Assembly (NCBI GenBank): GCA_020249925.1
Contig: JADCER010000007.1
Location: 124,001-188,000, forward strand
Length of the DNA stretch: 64,000 bases
Direction: 5' to 3'
Origin: Roseomonas sp.
Lineage (GTDB): Bacteria; Pseudomonadota; Alphaproteobacteria; Acetobacterales; Acetobacteraceae
Part shown: one piece after another, positions 1-8,736 of the stretch
Layout of the letters: every line of letters begins with the position of its first letter
How positions within the stretch are numbered: position 1 is the first letter of the stretch
Position numbers and translations under genes: made by a program
The notes under the pieces: model-generated
What the model was told of the DNA's origin: nothing
The model's input: only the letters and a program-made list of their open reading frames with translations
The model's database searches: none

Positions 1-1317
1 GAGCGCTGGTGGGGCGGCTATTTCCTGATGAACCGCGATGAAATTCGCTGGATCGTGGAAAACCTTTTCATCGGCAATCGCTTCGCCGCCGGACGCATTT
101 CGGCGGGCGATGGCCAGACCTTCAATATGCGCGAAGTGAAGGCGCCGATCATCGTTTTTGCCTCTGCCGGCGATAATATCACCCCGCCCGGCCAGGCCTT
201 GCGCTGGATTGCCGATGTCTATCGCGATGAACGCGAAATCAAATCGCTTGGCCAAACCATTGTGTACCTATTGCATGAGGATATTGGCCATCTTGGCATT
301 TTCGTCTCCGGCAAGGTGGCGAAGAAGGAGCATAGCGAAATCGCCACCACGCTCGACATGATCGAATCCGTGGCACCTGGGCTCTATGAAATGGTCATCA
401 CCGGGCATGAGGGTGATGAGCATGGCGCATGGCAGGTGGAGCTGGTGGAACGCACCATCGCCCATGTGCGGGAGATTTCGGGTGAGGCGGAGAATGAAGC
501 CTTCCCCGCAGTCGCGCAGATCTCCGAATTGAACCAGCATCTTTACGATGTGCTGGTGTCCCCGGTGATCCGGCAATTCAGCACGGAAATGGGTGCGGAA
601 GCGCGGCGGCGGATGAACCCGATGCGTTGGCGCCGCTATGCGCTGAGCGATATGAACCCCTGGATGGGGCCGGTTTCATCCCTTGCAGGACTGGCGCGGC
701 AGAATCGCAAGCCAGTGGCAGCCAATAATCCCTTCCTGGCGTTTGAGAAGGCATTTGCAGATTCGGTGGAATATGGGCTGAATTCGATGCGCGATTTGCG
801 CGATGCCTGGGTGGAGATCGCCTTTCATGGCGTCTATGGCACGCTGCATGCCGCCGGCGTCACCGGTGAAGATTATGATGCGGAAGCGGATGCTGCGCGG
901 GATTCCGTCACCACCGATGCGCCGCAGCGTGCAGAGGCTGAGGCGAAGCTGGCGCAAGGCGGCTATGCGGAGGCGGTCATTCGCATGATGATCCTGCTGG
1001 CTGATGCGCGCGGTGCGGTGCGGCGTTCGCGGCTCGCGCGGTCCAATCAATTGCTGACGACCGAAGCGCCCTTTGCGCAAATGAGTGCGGCAGAACGCAT
1101 GGCGGTGATCCGTGATCAGACCATGATCGCCACACTTTTCCCGGAAGAGGCGATCAAGGCGCTGACCGTGCTGCTGCCCGATGCGGCTTCACGCCGGAAG
1201 GCGTTGAAGGCGGTGGAAACCGTGGCCGGGCCGGATGAGGAGCTGGGTGAGAATGCACGCGCGCGCTTGCAGCGTTTGCGTGAAGTTCTGGCGGTGCGCC
1301 CGCAACGCGCAGCGTAA
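1..1317 (+). CDS. DUF3141 domain protein, alpha/beta-hydrolase type (5' end outside window)
   Basis: The reading frame is open from the first base, so the start lies outside the window; about 438 residues are visible. The first part is the C-terminal half of an alpha/beta hydrolase: a segment reading ASAGDNITPP resembles the loop with the catalytic acid, and the HEDIGHLGIF segment about 60 residues later resembles the catalytic histidine loop. A long helical C-terminal region follows, as in DUF3141 proteins, which are distantly related to PHA synthases. Substrate and role are not established for the family. It ends directly against the convergent phosphoribosyltransferase gene with no gap between the stop codons. 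Confidence 0.8.
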   Translation, partial: ERWWGGYFLMNRDEIRWIVENLFIGNRFAAGRISAGDGQTFNMREVKAPIIVFASAGDNITPPGQALRWIADVYRDEREIKSLGQTIVYLLHEDIGHLGIFVSGKVAKKEHSEIATTLDMIESVAPGLYEMVITGHEGDEHGAWQVELVERTIAHVREISGEAENEAFPAVAQISELNQHLYDVLVSPVIRQFSTEMGAEARRRMNPMRWRRYALSDMNPWMGPVSSLAGLARQNRKPVAANNPFLAFEKAFADSVEYGLNSMRDLRDAWVEIAFHGVYGTLHAAGVTGEDYDAEADAARDSVTTDAPQRAEAEAKLAQGGYAEAVIRMMILLADARGAVRRSRLARSNQLLTTEAPFAQMSAAERMAVIRDQTMIATLFPEEAIKALTVLLPDAASRRKALKAVETVAGPDEELGENARARLQRLREVLAVRPQRAA

Positions 1318-1968
1318 TCACGCGGCGCGGGCGAGCATTTCCAGCATTTCGGCATCGCTGATCTGGTGGAAATCCTGGTAGAAGGCGCCAATGCCAAAGC
1401 GGATGGGGGCGGCTTCTGCCGTGATCACCTCATCCGCCAGGCCCTGAAATTCTGTGATGCTTTCAGGCGCGGCGACGGTCACGGCGAGCACCAGCCGCGC
1501 CGCGCCCTGTTTGCGTAGCGCAGCAAGCCCGGCGCGCGCGGTGATTCCGGTTGCAAGCCCATCATCCACCAGAATGGCGATGCGCCCCTTGGGGTCCTGC
1601 CTTCGCCGGCCCTTCAAATAAACGGCGCTGCGACGGGTGAGTTCCTGTTTTTCGGACTCCAGAACAGGCGCCATTATGTCCTCGGTCAGGCCGGTATGGG
1701 CGATGATGTCCTGGTTGAGCAACGGTTCTGCAAGGCCTTCGGCAATCGCCCCAAAACCCAATTCCGGCTGCCAGGGCACACCCAATTTGCGCACCAGCAA
1801 AAGATCAAGCGGTGCGTGCAAGCCTTGCGCAATGGGCAGCGCCACCGGCACGCCGCCGCGTGGCAGGGCATAGACCAAGGGGCGGTCAAAACCCCGCGCG
1901 GCAAGTAATGGCAGAAGTTTCAGCCCCGCTTCGGTGCGATCAGCGAAAAGGGGCAGGGGTCTTGGCAT
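1318..1968 (-). CDS. Phosphoribosyltransferase family protein
   Basis: A 216-aa protein with the type I phosphoribosyltransferase signature ILVDDGLATGITARA, the PRPP-binding loop, in its second half. An N-terminal ALPRGGVPVA segment is typical of the stand-alone family often annotated as predicted phosphoribosyltransferase; its acceptor base is not known. I chose the ATG at 1968 because family similarity begins at MPRPLPLF; an upstream in-frame start would add 45 residues overlapping the previous gene. It lies 13 bases after the dehydrogenase gene and is the last gene of the minus-strand run that starts at ureD, so it may be co-transcribed with urease. Confidence 0.8.
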   Translation of the reverse strand: MPRPLPLFADRTEAGLKLLPLLAARGFDRPLVYALPRGGVPVALPIAQGLHAPLDLLLVRKLGVPWQPELGFGAIAEGLAEPLLNQDIIAHTGLTEDIMAPVLESEKQELTRRSAVYLKGRRRQDPKGRIAILVDDGLATGITARAGLAALRKQGAARLVLAVTVAAPESITEFQGLADEVITAEAAPIRFGIGAFYQDFHQISDAEMLEMLARAA

Positions 1969-1981
1969 GGCCTGTCGCGTT

Positions 1982-2908
1982 TCAGGCTTCCTCATCGCGC
2001 AGGATGCGCGCTGCGGCCAGCAACGCCTTTTCGTAGCGCGCGCGTTCCTTGGAAGTTTTCTCGGCAGGCCAGGGGCGAAAGCCCTCTCCGGTCTTGGGGC
2101 CAAGCTTGCCTTCCGCCACTAGCCGCGCAAGGCCCGGGCTCGGGTCTTTGCTATTGTTCAGCGAAGGATAGATGGTGCGCCCGGCTTCCAATTGCGTCTC
2201 AAGCCCCGCCAATTCCTTTTGCAGGATCGGCCCCGCCGCCACATAGCGAAAGCCGAAGGCGTAGCGCACGGCATTATCCACATCCTCAGCCGTGGCCAAA
2301 CCTTGATCAATCACCGAAAAGGCTTCGCGCATCAGCGCATGCTGGATGCGGTTGGCGAGAAAGCCTGGCACATCCTTGGCGACACGAATGACCTTACGGC
2401 CAAGCCCGGCCATGATGTCGGCAAGTTTGTCGCAAACCTGCGGGTCCGTATATTCGCCGCGCACGACCTCCACCCCCGGTACCAGATGCGCGGGCAGGAA
2501 AAAATGGAGGTTCGCGCAACGCGCCCGCCCCGGCAGATCGCCGGCGATATCCGTGATGCGATAGCCGGATGCGTTGGACGCAATCGGGATGCCCGCCGGC
2601 ACCAGCGCATCAAGCTCGGCAAATACCTTGCGCTTCAGATCAAGCTTTTCCGGCACGGCTTCAATCACTGCTTCGGCCGTGGCGTAATCCGGCGCCTTCA
2701 TGTCATCCAAAAGCGTGAGGCGCTGAGCGGCGGCGGGATCACCTTCAAGCTGGGTGATGGATTGTGCCACACGCGCCTGTGCAGCAGGCCAGCGATCTTG
2801 CGCGGGTTCCACCGCGGTCACACGCCAGCCGCCGTTCAAGAAAATCGCCGCAATATCGCAGCCCATCAACCCCATGCCGAGGATAATGACATGGCGCGGC
2901 GTGTTCAT
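1982..2908 (-). CDS. 3-hydroxyacyl-CoA dehydrogenase family, NAD-binding
   Basis: A 308-aa soluble protein with an N-terminal Rossmann fold (GMGLMG at residues 11-16) and the 3HCDH layout: an NASG strand, then [18 protein letters not shown] carrying the expected catalytic His, then a helical C-terminal domain. Members oxidise L-3-hydroxyacyl-CoA, L-carnitine or L-gulonate; the sequence does not decide which. Its ATG overlaps the ureG stop by 4 bases (ATGA), implying translational coupling to the urease operon. No urease role is known for the family, so its place here is odd. Confidence 0.8.
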   Translation of the reverse strand: MNTPRHVIILGMGLMGCDIAAIFLNGGWRVTAVEPAQDRWPAAQARVAQSITQLEGDPAAAQRLTLLDDMKAPDYATAEAVIEAVPEKLDLKRKVFAELDALVPAGIPIASNASGYRITDIAGDLPGRARCANLHFFLPAHLVPGVEVVRGEYTDPQVCDKLADIMAGLGRKVIRVAKDVPGFLANRIQHALMREAFSVIDQGLATAEDVDNAVRYAFGFRYVAAGPILQKELAGLETQLEAGRTIYPSLNNSKDPSPGLARLVAEGKLGPKTGEGFRPWPAEKTSKERARYEKALLAAARILRDEEA

Positions 2909-3537
2909 GCCGCGGCCCTTGGTGTAATGCCGCCCTGCGCCACGATGAAATCGGCGATATCCGAAACCCCTTGCAGCGCCTTCAGATTGGTGAAAATGAA
3001 GGGCCGCGTGCCGCGCATCTTGCGCGCATCGCGGTCCATGACGGAAAGATCAGCGCCCACCAGCGGTGCCAGATCAATCTTGTTGATCACAAGCAAGTCA
3101 CTCCGCGTAATGCCAGGCCCGCCCTTGCGTGGGATTTTATCGCCCGCCGAGACATCAATCACATAGATGGTCAGATCCGCCAATTCCGGGCTGAAGGTCG
3201 CGGCCAGATTATCGCCGCCGCTTTCAATGAACAGGATTTCCAGCTTCGGGAATTTCGCCGCCATGTCATGCACGGCAGCAAGGTTGATGGAGGCATCTTC
3301 GCGGATCGCGGTATGCGGGCAGCCGCCAGTTTCCACCCCCGCGATGCGTTCCGGCACCAGCGCGCCGGAGCGTGTCAGGAATTCCGCATCTTCGCGCGTA
3401 TAGATGTCATTGGTGATGACCGCGATGTCATAGCGGTCGCGCATATATTTGCAGAGGCGATCCACCAGCGCCGTCTTGCCGGAACCAACCGGACCACCAA
3501 TGCCAACCCGAAACGGGCCATTCTGCGAAGTGCTCAT
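2905..3537 (-). CDS. ureG: Urease accessory GTPase UreG
   Basis: A 210-aa SIMIBI-class GTPase that powers nickel delivery to the urease active site. The P-loop GPVGSGKT is at residues 15-22, the nickel-binding Cys-Pro-His at 72-74 follows a VETGG stretch, and ESGGDN and NKID motifs come after it. All diagnostic family motifs are present and the length is normal. Its start overlaps the ureF stop by four bases and its stop overlaps the start of the dehydrogenase gene in the same way. Confidence 0.97.
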   Translation of the reverse strand: MSTSQNGPFRVGIGGPVGSGKTALVDRLCKYMRDRYDIAVITNDIYTREDAEFLTRSGALVPERIAGVETGGCPHTAIREDASINLAAVHDMAAKFPKLEILFIESGGDNLAATFSPELADLTIYVIDVSAGDKIPRKGGPGITRSDLLVINKIDLAPLVGADLSVMDRDARKMRGTRPFIFTNLKALQGVSDIADFIVAQGGITPRAAA

Positions 3538-4253
3538 GATCTGAACAACCTTGTGTATTGCGTCTCATGACGCAGGGAAAAGATATCGAGCATCGGCGCG
3601 GCGGTGCCAAGCCTTGTTACATCTGCGTTCAAGGCGGCCTCGGTCGCGCGGGCCACGGCGGGTTGCAGCGCGGCGATGGCAAGCTGGCCATCGGTCTGAC
3701 CAAGCGGCACCAGCCGCACGCCGGCGGAAACCAGATTGGCGGCAAAGGCAGATAGAAAACCGAAGGCCGCATCACGCGCGGCAATGCCCTGTTCCGCCGC
3801 GGCCGCACCGAAAGCCACCGCATGGGCAAGCTGGCGCGGATGGCGTGAAGCGAAGGCGGCAAAACGCGGCATGGGCCAGGCGGCGAGTGTTACGTTGGTA
3901 AAAGCCGTGCCCTGCGCTTCCGCTTCCAGCGCGGTTTCCGCTGTACCGCGCCAGGCAGCGCCCAATTCCGCAACCTCATCCAGCGCCTTGTCATCGCCCT
4001 TCGCCATGGCGCGATGCGCTGCCGCCAGCAAAGCGCCATCCACGCGCCCCGCGCCACGCTGCAAGGCCGTGCTGACATAGGCGATCAAGCCATCTCGCTT
4101 CGTGACAGCGCCCGCTTCCACCGCCGCTTCCAGCCCATGGCTATAGGTATAGGCGCCGACCGGATAGGCCGGCGAAAGCCAGGTCAGCAGCCGATACAGC
4201 GCCTGCTGTGCGGCGCCCGGCTTTTTTTCAGTGTTGGTGGTGATGATGGCCAT
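3534..4253 (-). CDS. ureF: Urease accessory protein UreF
   Basis: UreF bridges UreD-urease and UreG during nickel insertion. From the ATG at 4253 the protein has 239 aa and shows the conserved [22 protein letters not shown]-terminal block and an all-helical body ending in LFRS. A longer in-frame start at 4403 exists, but its first 50 residues are an out-of-frame reading of the histidine-rich end of ureE, so I reject it. The chosen start lies inside ureE, a 26-base overlap. The stop overlaps ureG (ATGA). Confidence 0.93.
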   Translation of the reverse strand: MAIITTNTEKKPGAAQQALYRLLTWLSPAYPVGAYTYSHGLEAAVEAGAVTKRDGLIAYVSTALQRGAGRVDGALLAAAHRAMAKGDDKALDEVAELGAAWRGTAETALEAEAQGTAFTNVTLAAWPMPRFAAFASRHPRQLAHAVAFGAAAAEQGIAARDAAFGFLSAFAANLVSAGVRLVPLGQTDGQLAIAALQPAVARATEAALNADVTRLGTAAPMLDIFSLRHETQYTRLFRS

Positions 4254-4773
4254 CGCCGTGATGATGGTCGTGATCGCCATCACCATGATGATGGTGATGA
4301 TGCCCCGGGTGGCGGTTATGTTCGCCGTAAGCGCCGCCTTCGGGATCAAAGGCGACTTCCACATGCTGCAATTGCGCGCCAAGCCCTTTAAGCATGGCTT
4401 CAATCACATGATCCTTGCGGATCAGGATGCGGCTGCCTTCGATCTGAGTCGGCAAATGGCGGTTACCCAGATGCCAGGCCAAACGCGCGAGGCGTTCTGG
4501 CGTTTCCACCGTGACCTCAATCAAGGGCTCGGGCGCGGCCTGCACCAGAATGACGCCGCCGCCTTCCAGCAGCAGCCCATCGCCCTGGCGGAGCACGGTT
4601 GCTTCCTCCAAATCCAACAAGAACGCAAAGCCATCTTCCGCAACATAGCGCTTGCGGCGGCGGAAGCGGTCATCGAAATCCAGCGTCACACGATGGCGCG
4701 CGGTGCGTTCCACCCAGCCGCCAGCGGGCAGGACTTGGATGGCGCGGGGGAGAGTCTCGGTCATCTCAGGCAC
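4228..4773 (-). CDS. ureE: Urease nickel metallochaperone UreE with His-rich tail
   Basis: A 181-aa UreE that binds nickel and hands it to the UreDFG complex. The N-terminal domain (about 1-75) and the ferredoxin-like metal-binding domain (about 80-150), including the GNRHLP segment, are recognisable. The last 30 residues carry 17 histidines with Gly and Asp, a nickel-storage tail known from some UreE proteins but not all. A second ATG three codons in (4764) is an equally possible start. The histidine codons also encode the overlapping start region of ureF. Confidence 0.95.
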   Translation of the reverse strand: MPEMTETLPRAIQVLPAGGWVERTARHRVTLDFDDRFRRRKRYVAEDGFAFLLDLEEATVLRQGDGLLLEGGGVILVQAAPEPLIEVTVETPERLARLAWHLGNRHLPTQIEGSRILIRKDHVIEAMLKGLGAQLQHVEVAFDPEGGAYGEHNRHPGHHHHHHGDGDHDHHHGDGHHHHQH

Positions 4774-4776
4774 ACC

Positions 4777-6489
4777 TCAAAACATGAAATAGCGCTGCGC
4801 CATGGGCAGCACCTTGGCGGGTTCGCAGACCAGCAGCACGCCATCGGCGCGCACCTCATAGGTTTCGGGATCGACCTCAATCTTGGGCAGTGTCGCATTA
4901 TGCACCATGCTGCGCTTGCCAATGCCGCTGCGGCAATTGCGCACCGCGACCAATTCGCGCGCAAGCCCGAAGCGGCCCGCAATATCCGCCTGTAGCGAAG
5001 CACCACTCACGAAAGTCACGGCAGAGACCAAACGCGAACGCCCATAGCTGCCAAACATCGGCCGGTAATGCACCGGCTGCGGTGTGGGGATGGAGGCATT
5101 GGGGTCCCCCATCAGCGCCATGGCAATGGTGCCGCCCTTCAACACCATATCGGGCTTCACGCCGAAAAAGGCCGGATTCCACATCACCAGATCGGCGATC
5201 TTGCCGACTTCCACGCTGCCGACATGATCAGACACGCCCTGAGCAATCGCCGCATTAATGGTGTATTTGGCGATATAGCGCTTGGCGCGCGCATTGTCGT
5301 TGTTGCCTTTTTCTTCCGGCAGCCGGCCGCGCTGCACCTTCATTTTATGCGCGGTCTGCCAGGTGCGAATGATCACCTCACCCACACGGCCCATGGCCTG
5401 GCTGTCGGACGACATCATGCTGATGGCGCCGATATCATGCAGGATGTCTTCCGCCGCGATGGTTTCCTTGCGGATGCGGCTTTCGGCAAAGGCAACATCT
5501 TCCGGGATGCGCGGATCAAGATGGTGGCAGACCATGAGCATATCCAAATGCTCATCTACCGTATTCACCGTGTAAGGCATGGTGGGGTTGGTGGAAGAAG
5601 GCAGCACGCCCGCTTCACCGACCAGGCGCAGAATATCCGGCGCATGGCCGCCACCCGCACCTTCGGTATGGAAGGCCTGAATGGTGCGGCCACGAATGGC
5701 CTTGATGGTTTCTTCGACAAAACCGCTTTCATTCAGCGTGTCGGTATGGATGGCGATTTGGATATCCATCTCATCGGCGACGGACAGGCAGTTATCAATC
5801 GCCTTGGGCGTCGTGCCCCAATCCTCATGCAGTTTCAGCCCGCAAGCACCTGCCCTGATCTGTTCTTCAAGCCCCGCCGGTAGCGCGGCATTGCCCTTGC
5901 CGAGGAAGCCAAGGTTCATCGGGAAGCCCTCGGCGGCCTGCAGCATACGCTCCATATGCCAGGGCCCGGGCGTACAGGTGGTGGCGAGTGTGCCATGCGC
6001 CGGGCCAGTGCCACCGCCGAACATGGAGGTGATGCCGGATGCCAGCGCTTCTTCAATCTGCTGCGGGCAGATGAAATGGATATGCACATCAATCCCGCCC
6101 GCGGTCAGGATGCGCCCTTCACCCGCGATGATTTCCGTCCCCGGGCCGATGATGATGTCCACATTGGGTTGCGTATCGGGATTGCCTGCCTTGCCGATGG
6201 CGGCAATGCGCCCGCCGCGCAAGCCGATATCCGCCTTCACCACACCCCAATGATCCAGGATCAGCGCATTGGTGATCACGGTATCCATCGCGCCATTGGC
6301 GCGGGTCACTTGCGATTGGCCCATGCCATCGCGGATCACCTTGCCGCCGCCGAATTTCACTTCCTCACCATAGGTGGTCAGGTCGCGCTCAACCTCGATG
6401 AAGATTTCCGTATCGGCCAGGCGCACACGGTCGCCCATTGTTGGGCCATACATGCCGGCATAGGCGGCGCGAGAGATTTTCGTTGCCAT
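4777..6489 (-). CDS. ureC: Urease subunit alpha
   Basis: The catalytic subunit that hydrolyses urea to ammonia and carbamate with a di-nickel centre, 570 aa and full length. Active-site residues follow Klebsiella numbering plus two: His136 and His138 (HIH), the carbamylated Lys219 in GLKLHEDWG, His248, His274, flap residues Cys321 and His322, and Asp362 in SSDSQAMGR. It starts three bases after the ureB stop and ends just before ureE. Nothing looks damaged. Confidence 0.98.
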   Translation of the reverse strand: MATKISRAAYAGMYGPTMGDRVRLADTEIFIEVERDLTTYGEEVKFGGGKVIRDGMGQSQVTRANGAMDTVITNALILDHWGVVKADIGLRGGRIAAIGKAGNPDTQPNVDIIIGPGTEIIAGEGRILTAGGIDVHIHFICPQQIEEALASGITSMFGGGTGPAHGTLATTCTPGPWHMERMLQAAEGFPMNLGFLGKGNAALPAGLEEQIRAGACGLKLHEDWGTTPKAIDNCLSVADEMDIQIAIHTDTLNESGFVEETIKAIRGRTIQAFHTEGAGGGHAPDILRLVGEAGVLPSSTNPTMPYTVNTVDEHLDMLMVCHHLDPRIPEDVAFAESRIRKETIAAEDILHDIGAISMMSSDSQAMGRVGEVIIRTWQTAHKMKVQRGRLPEEKGNNDNARAKRYIAKYTINAAIAQGVSDHVGSVEVGKIADLVMWNPAFFGVKPDMVLKGGTIAMALMGDPNASIPTPQPVHYRPMFGSYGRSRLVSAVTFVSGASLQADIAGRFGLARELVAVRNCRSGIGKRSMVHNATLPKIEVDPETYEVRADGVLLVCEPAKVLPMAQRYFMF

Positions 6490-6492
6490 GGG

Positions 6493-6798
6493 TCAGAGAG
6501 CCCCTTCCGTTTCGCCGCGAAAGCCGTGGATGATGCGCGCGCCTGAAAGCGGAATCAGGCGCACCTTGCGCGTCTGCCCCGGTTCAAAACGCACTGCCGT
6601 GCCGGCTGCGATATCCAGGCGGCAGCCGCGCGCCTTGGCACGATCAAAAGCGAGCAACGGATTCGTTTCCGCGAAATGATAATGGCTGCCCACCTGCACC
6701 GGGCGGTCGCCCTTATTCGCGACCGTGATTTCCACCGCGTCGCGGGAGGCATTCAGCGTGATCTCGCCAGGGGCGGTGATGATTTCGCCGGGGATCAT
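6493..6798 (-). CDS. ureB: Urease subunit beta
   Basis: A 101-aa structural subunit of the three-subunit bacterial urease. The family core with [14 protein letters not shown] near residues 35-48 and RKVRLIP near the C-terminus is intact, and length is standard. Its ATG overlaps the ureA stop by four bases (ATGA), so the two small subunits are separate polypeptides, not fused as in Helicobacter. Confidence 0.97.
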   Translation of the reverse strand: MIPGEIITAPGEITLNASRDAVEITVANKGDRPVQVGSHYHFAETNPLLAFDRAKARGCRLDIAAGTAVRFEPGQTRKVRLIPLSGARIIHGFRGETEGAL

Positions 6799-7232
6799 TT
6801 GCGGGCTCCCTTTCTGCGGGCGGGCTTGGCCTTGGGCTTGGCGGCGGCTTTTGCTTTGGCTTTTGGTGCGGCTTCCGCCTTGGCCTTCGCAGCAGGCTTC
6901 GCCTTGGCGCTGGGCTTTTTCGGAGCGGCGGCGCGGATCGGCTGATGCACCGTCACCAGCTTGGTGCCATCCGGGAAGGTCGCTTCCACCTGGATTTCGT
7001 GCAGCATCTCGGCGATGCCTTCCAATACCTGATCGCGCGTCAGCACGGTGGCGCCATCGCGCATCAATTCGGCCACGCTGCGGCCATCGCGGGCACCTTC
7101 CACCACGAAATCCGTGATCAGCGCCACGGCTTCGGGGAAGTTCATTTTCAGACCACGTTCCAGGCGCCGTCGCGCCACGATCGCGGCCATCGCAATCATC
7201 AGCTTGTCTTTTTCACGCGGGGTCAGGTTCAT
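6795..7232 (-). CDS. ureA: Urease subunit gamma with Lys/Ala-rich C-terminal extension
   Basis: The first 100 residues form a complete urease gamma subunit, from [11 protein letters not shown] to the usual HQPIR end. Another 45 residues then follow, built almost only from Ala, Lys, Pro and Arg (14 Lys and 3 Arg), resembling the disordered tail of histone H1 or bacterial HU-like proteins. Family members normally stop near residue 100. The frame is open to the four-base overlap with ureB, so the tail belongs to the gene and is not an annotation artefact. Its function is unknown. Confidence 0.95.
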   Translation of the reverse strand: MNLTPREKDKLMIAMAAIVARRRLERGLKMNFPEAVALITDFVVEGARDGRSVAELMRDGATVLTRDQVLEGIAEMLHEIQVEATFPDGTKLVTVHQPIRAAAPKKPSAKAKPAAKAKAEAAPKAKAKAAAKPKAKPARRKGARK

Positions 7233-7280
7233 GGCGTTGGGTTCCGCAATCGCTGTGCCATCATCATGGGATTTTCTGCT

Positions 7281-8111
7281 TCATGTCGTCCACAGGCGCG
7301 GCAGCCGCGCCGGCAGGCCAAGCGCTGGGCGCAGCCGGCAAATCGCCGCCCCCAGCCCTTCCCGCACCGCAACGGCACCGCCAAGCCAGCGCGTGACCAA
7401 AAGCCCGGGCCGCACCAGGCTAGCGAGTGCACCATCTTCGCGCAGCGCATCGCGCAAATCGGGCGTAGCCAGCGGCCCGGCCAACACCAGGCTGCCCAGT
7501 GCCTCGGCATTGGCGAAACCGAAGGGGTCAGCGAAATCGCCGGCGATATCCTCACCAAGGCTGAGCCCATCCGCCCACAGCAGCTTGCCAGCGCGGCGGA
7601 TGCGCCAGGAATCCTGAAGGGCGCCGCGCCGCCAGGTCTCGCCCCGCGCACCGCGGCCAAAGACCAGCGCTTCGGCCATCAACAGTGTTGCGTCCTCGGC
7701 GATATCGGCGCGCAATTGGCGATCAAGCCGCGCGCCTTCGAAAAGAATGGTTTCCTGCGGGATCCATTCGAAAATCGCGCCTGGGCCGGCTTCAAGCGTC
7801 ACGCTGATTTCGGTGGCGGGGCCAAGGCTGCGATAGATTTTCTCGGCCGCCGGGGTGGAGAAACTCGCTTGCGCCCCGGCACCAAGGCTGAGGGTGATTT
7901 CCACCTTATCACCGCCGGCCAAGCCACCCGCGGTATTCACCAACGCGCAGATGGGTGCCTCATCCGCCTCAGGGTCAGGAAACAGGGCGCGCATGGGGGG
8001 AGATTGATAAAGCCCGCCCAGCACCGTGCGCCCTTCATGCCAATGATAATCCAATTCCAACCGCCCGCGGGAGCGTTGGTGGCTGGGTTGGGGCAGGGCG
8101 GCGGCCTTCAT
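7281..8111 (-). CDS. ureD: Urease accessory protein UreD
   Basis: A 276-aa UreD/UreH, the scaffold that binds apo-urease and recruits UreF and UreG. Conserved blocks seen are NTAGGLAGGDKVEI (about 60-73), SFSTPAAEKIYRS, IPQETILFEGARL and ALVFGRGARGE. It is the first gene of the urease operon, 48 bases before ureA. No good ribosome-binding site is visible before the ATG at 8111. The 143 bases upstream are shared with the divergent ureidoglycolate lyase gene. Confidence 0.95.
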   Translation of the reverse strand: MKAAALPQPSHQRSRGRLELDYHWHEGRTVLGGLYQSPPMRALFPDPEADEAPICALVNTAGGLAGGDKVEITLSLGAGAQASFSTPAAEKIYRSLGPATEISVTLEAGPGAIFEWIPQETILFEGARLDRQLRADIAEDATLLMAEALVFGRGARGETWRRGALQDSWRIRRAGKLLWADGLSLGEDIAGDFADPFGFANAEALGSLVLAGPLATPDLRDALREDGALASLVRPGLLVTRWLGGAVAVREGLGAAICRLRPALGLPARLPRLWTT

Positions 8112-8166
8112 GGCACAAGCTTAGACATGCTGGCGCCAAGTCACCAAATGGCGCGGCACCAAGCAA

Positions 8167-8180
8167 ATTTTGCGCAAAAT
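8167..8180. promoter_or_regulatory. Perfect 14-bp palindrome between ureD and ureidoglycolate lyase
   Basis: ATTTTGCGCAAAAT is a perfect palindrome in the 143-bp divergent spacer. It is AT-flanked with a GCGC centre, the form of a dimeric regulator's operator. It lies 56 bases from the ureD start and 75 from the lyase start, so one protein could act on both. The regulator is not identified; it does not fit the NtrC consensus. Confidence 0.4.
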
Positions 8181-8254
8181 AGAGGCAGGGCAATGGGCTG
8201 GACAGGCGCGCGCGGCGCGGCTTTGGTGGTGGGGTTCAAACCGGAAGCCATCCC

Positions 8255-8728
8255 ATGCGCCGCATCACGACCGAACCCCTCACCGCCGAAGCCTTCGCCC
8301 CCTTTGGGGAGGTGCTGGAAAGCCCCACCGCGCCGGGCCGCGCTTACATAGACAAGATGCTGGAAAACCGCCGCGGCGGTACGGCGCCCAGCCTTTCCTT
8401 CACGTGCGCCCTGCCGAAATCGGTACCTTTCGCGTCCACCACCATGGAACGGCACGAATTTTCCTCGCAATCCTTCATTCCCATGGAAGCGGGGCGCTGG
8501 CTGGTGCTGGTCGCGCCGCATGGGGCGGATGGCAGGCCGGATATGGCAAGGGCGCGCGCCTTTCTGGCGCGGCCTGATCAGGGGGTCACTTACGGGGCCA
8601 ATGTCTGGCACCACCCATTCACGGCATTTGACCGCGAAGCGCGCTTCGCAGTCTTTATGTGGAAGGATGGTACTTCAGCCGATGATGAATTTGTTGAGGT
8701 TGCGCCCTTTGAATTGCATCTCGGCTGA
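8255..8728 (+). CDS. allA: Ureidoglycolate lyase family protein
   Basis: A 157-aa cupin-fold protein of the AllA family, which splits ureidoglycolate into glyoxylate and urea in purine/allantoin breakdown. The N-terminal TAEAFAPFGEVLE, the central ERHEFSSQSFIPM metal-binding block and the YGANVWHHPF block are typical. It is divergent from a complete urease operon, which would use the urea it makes. It faces the convergent terC gene with an 8-base gap. Confidence 0.92.
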   Translation: MRRITTEPLTAEAFAPFGEVLESPTAPGRAYIDKMLENRRGGTAPSLSFTCALPKSVPFASTTMERHEFSSQSFIPMEAGRWLVLVAPHGADGRPDMARARAFLARPDQGVTYGANVWHHPFTAFDREARFAVFMWKDGTSADDEFVEVAPFELHLG

Positions 8729-8736
8729 AGCGCGGT

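Noticed and set aside
1-1317. PHA synthase as the left-edge gene
   Set aside because: The C-terminal layout fits DUF3141 and no PHA synthase lipase box is in the visible part.
4254-4403. 50-aa N-terminal extension of UreF
   Set aside because: It is an out-of-frame copy of the UreE histidine tail with no family similarity.
8105-8135. Sigma-54 promoter (TGGCAC near 8111)
   Set aside because: The -12 element TTGC is not found at the right spacing.
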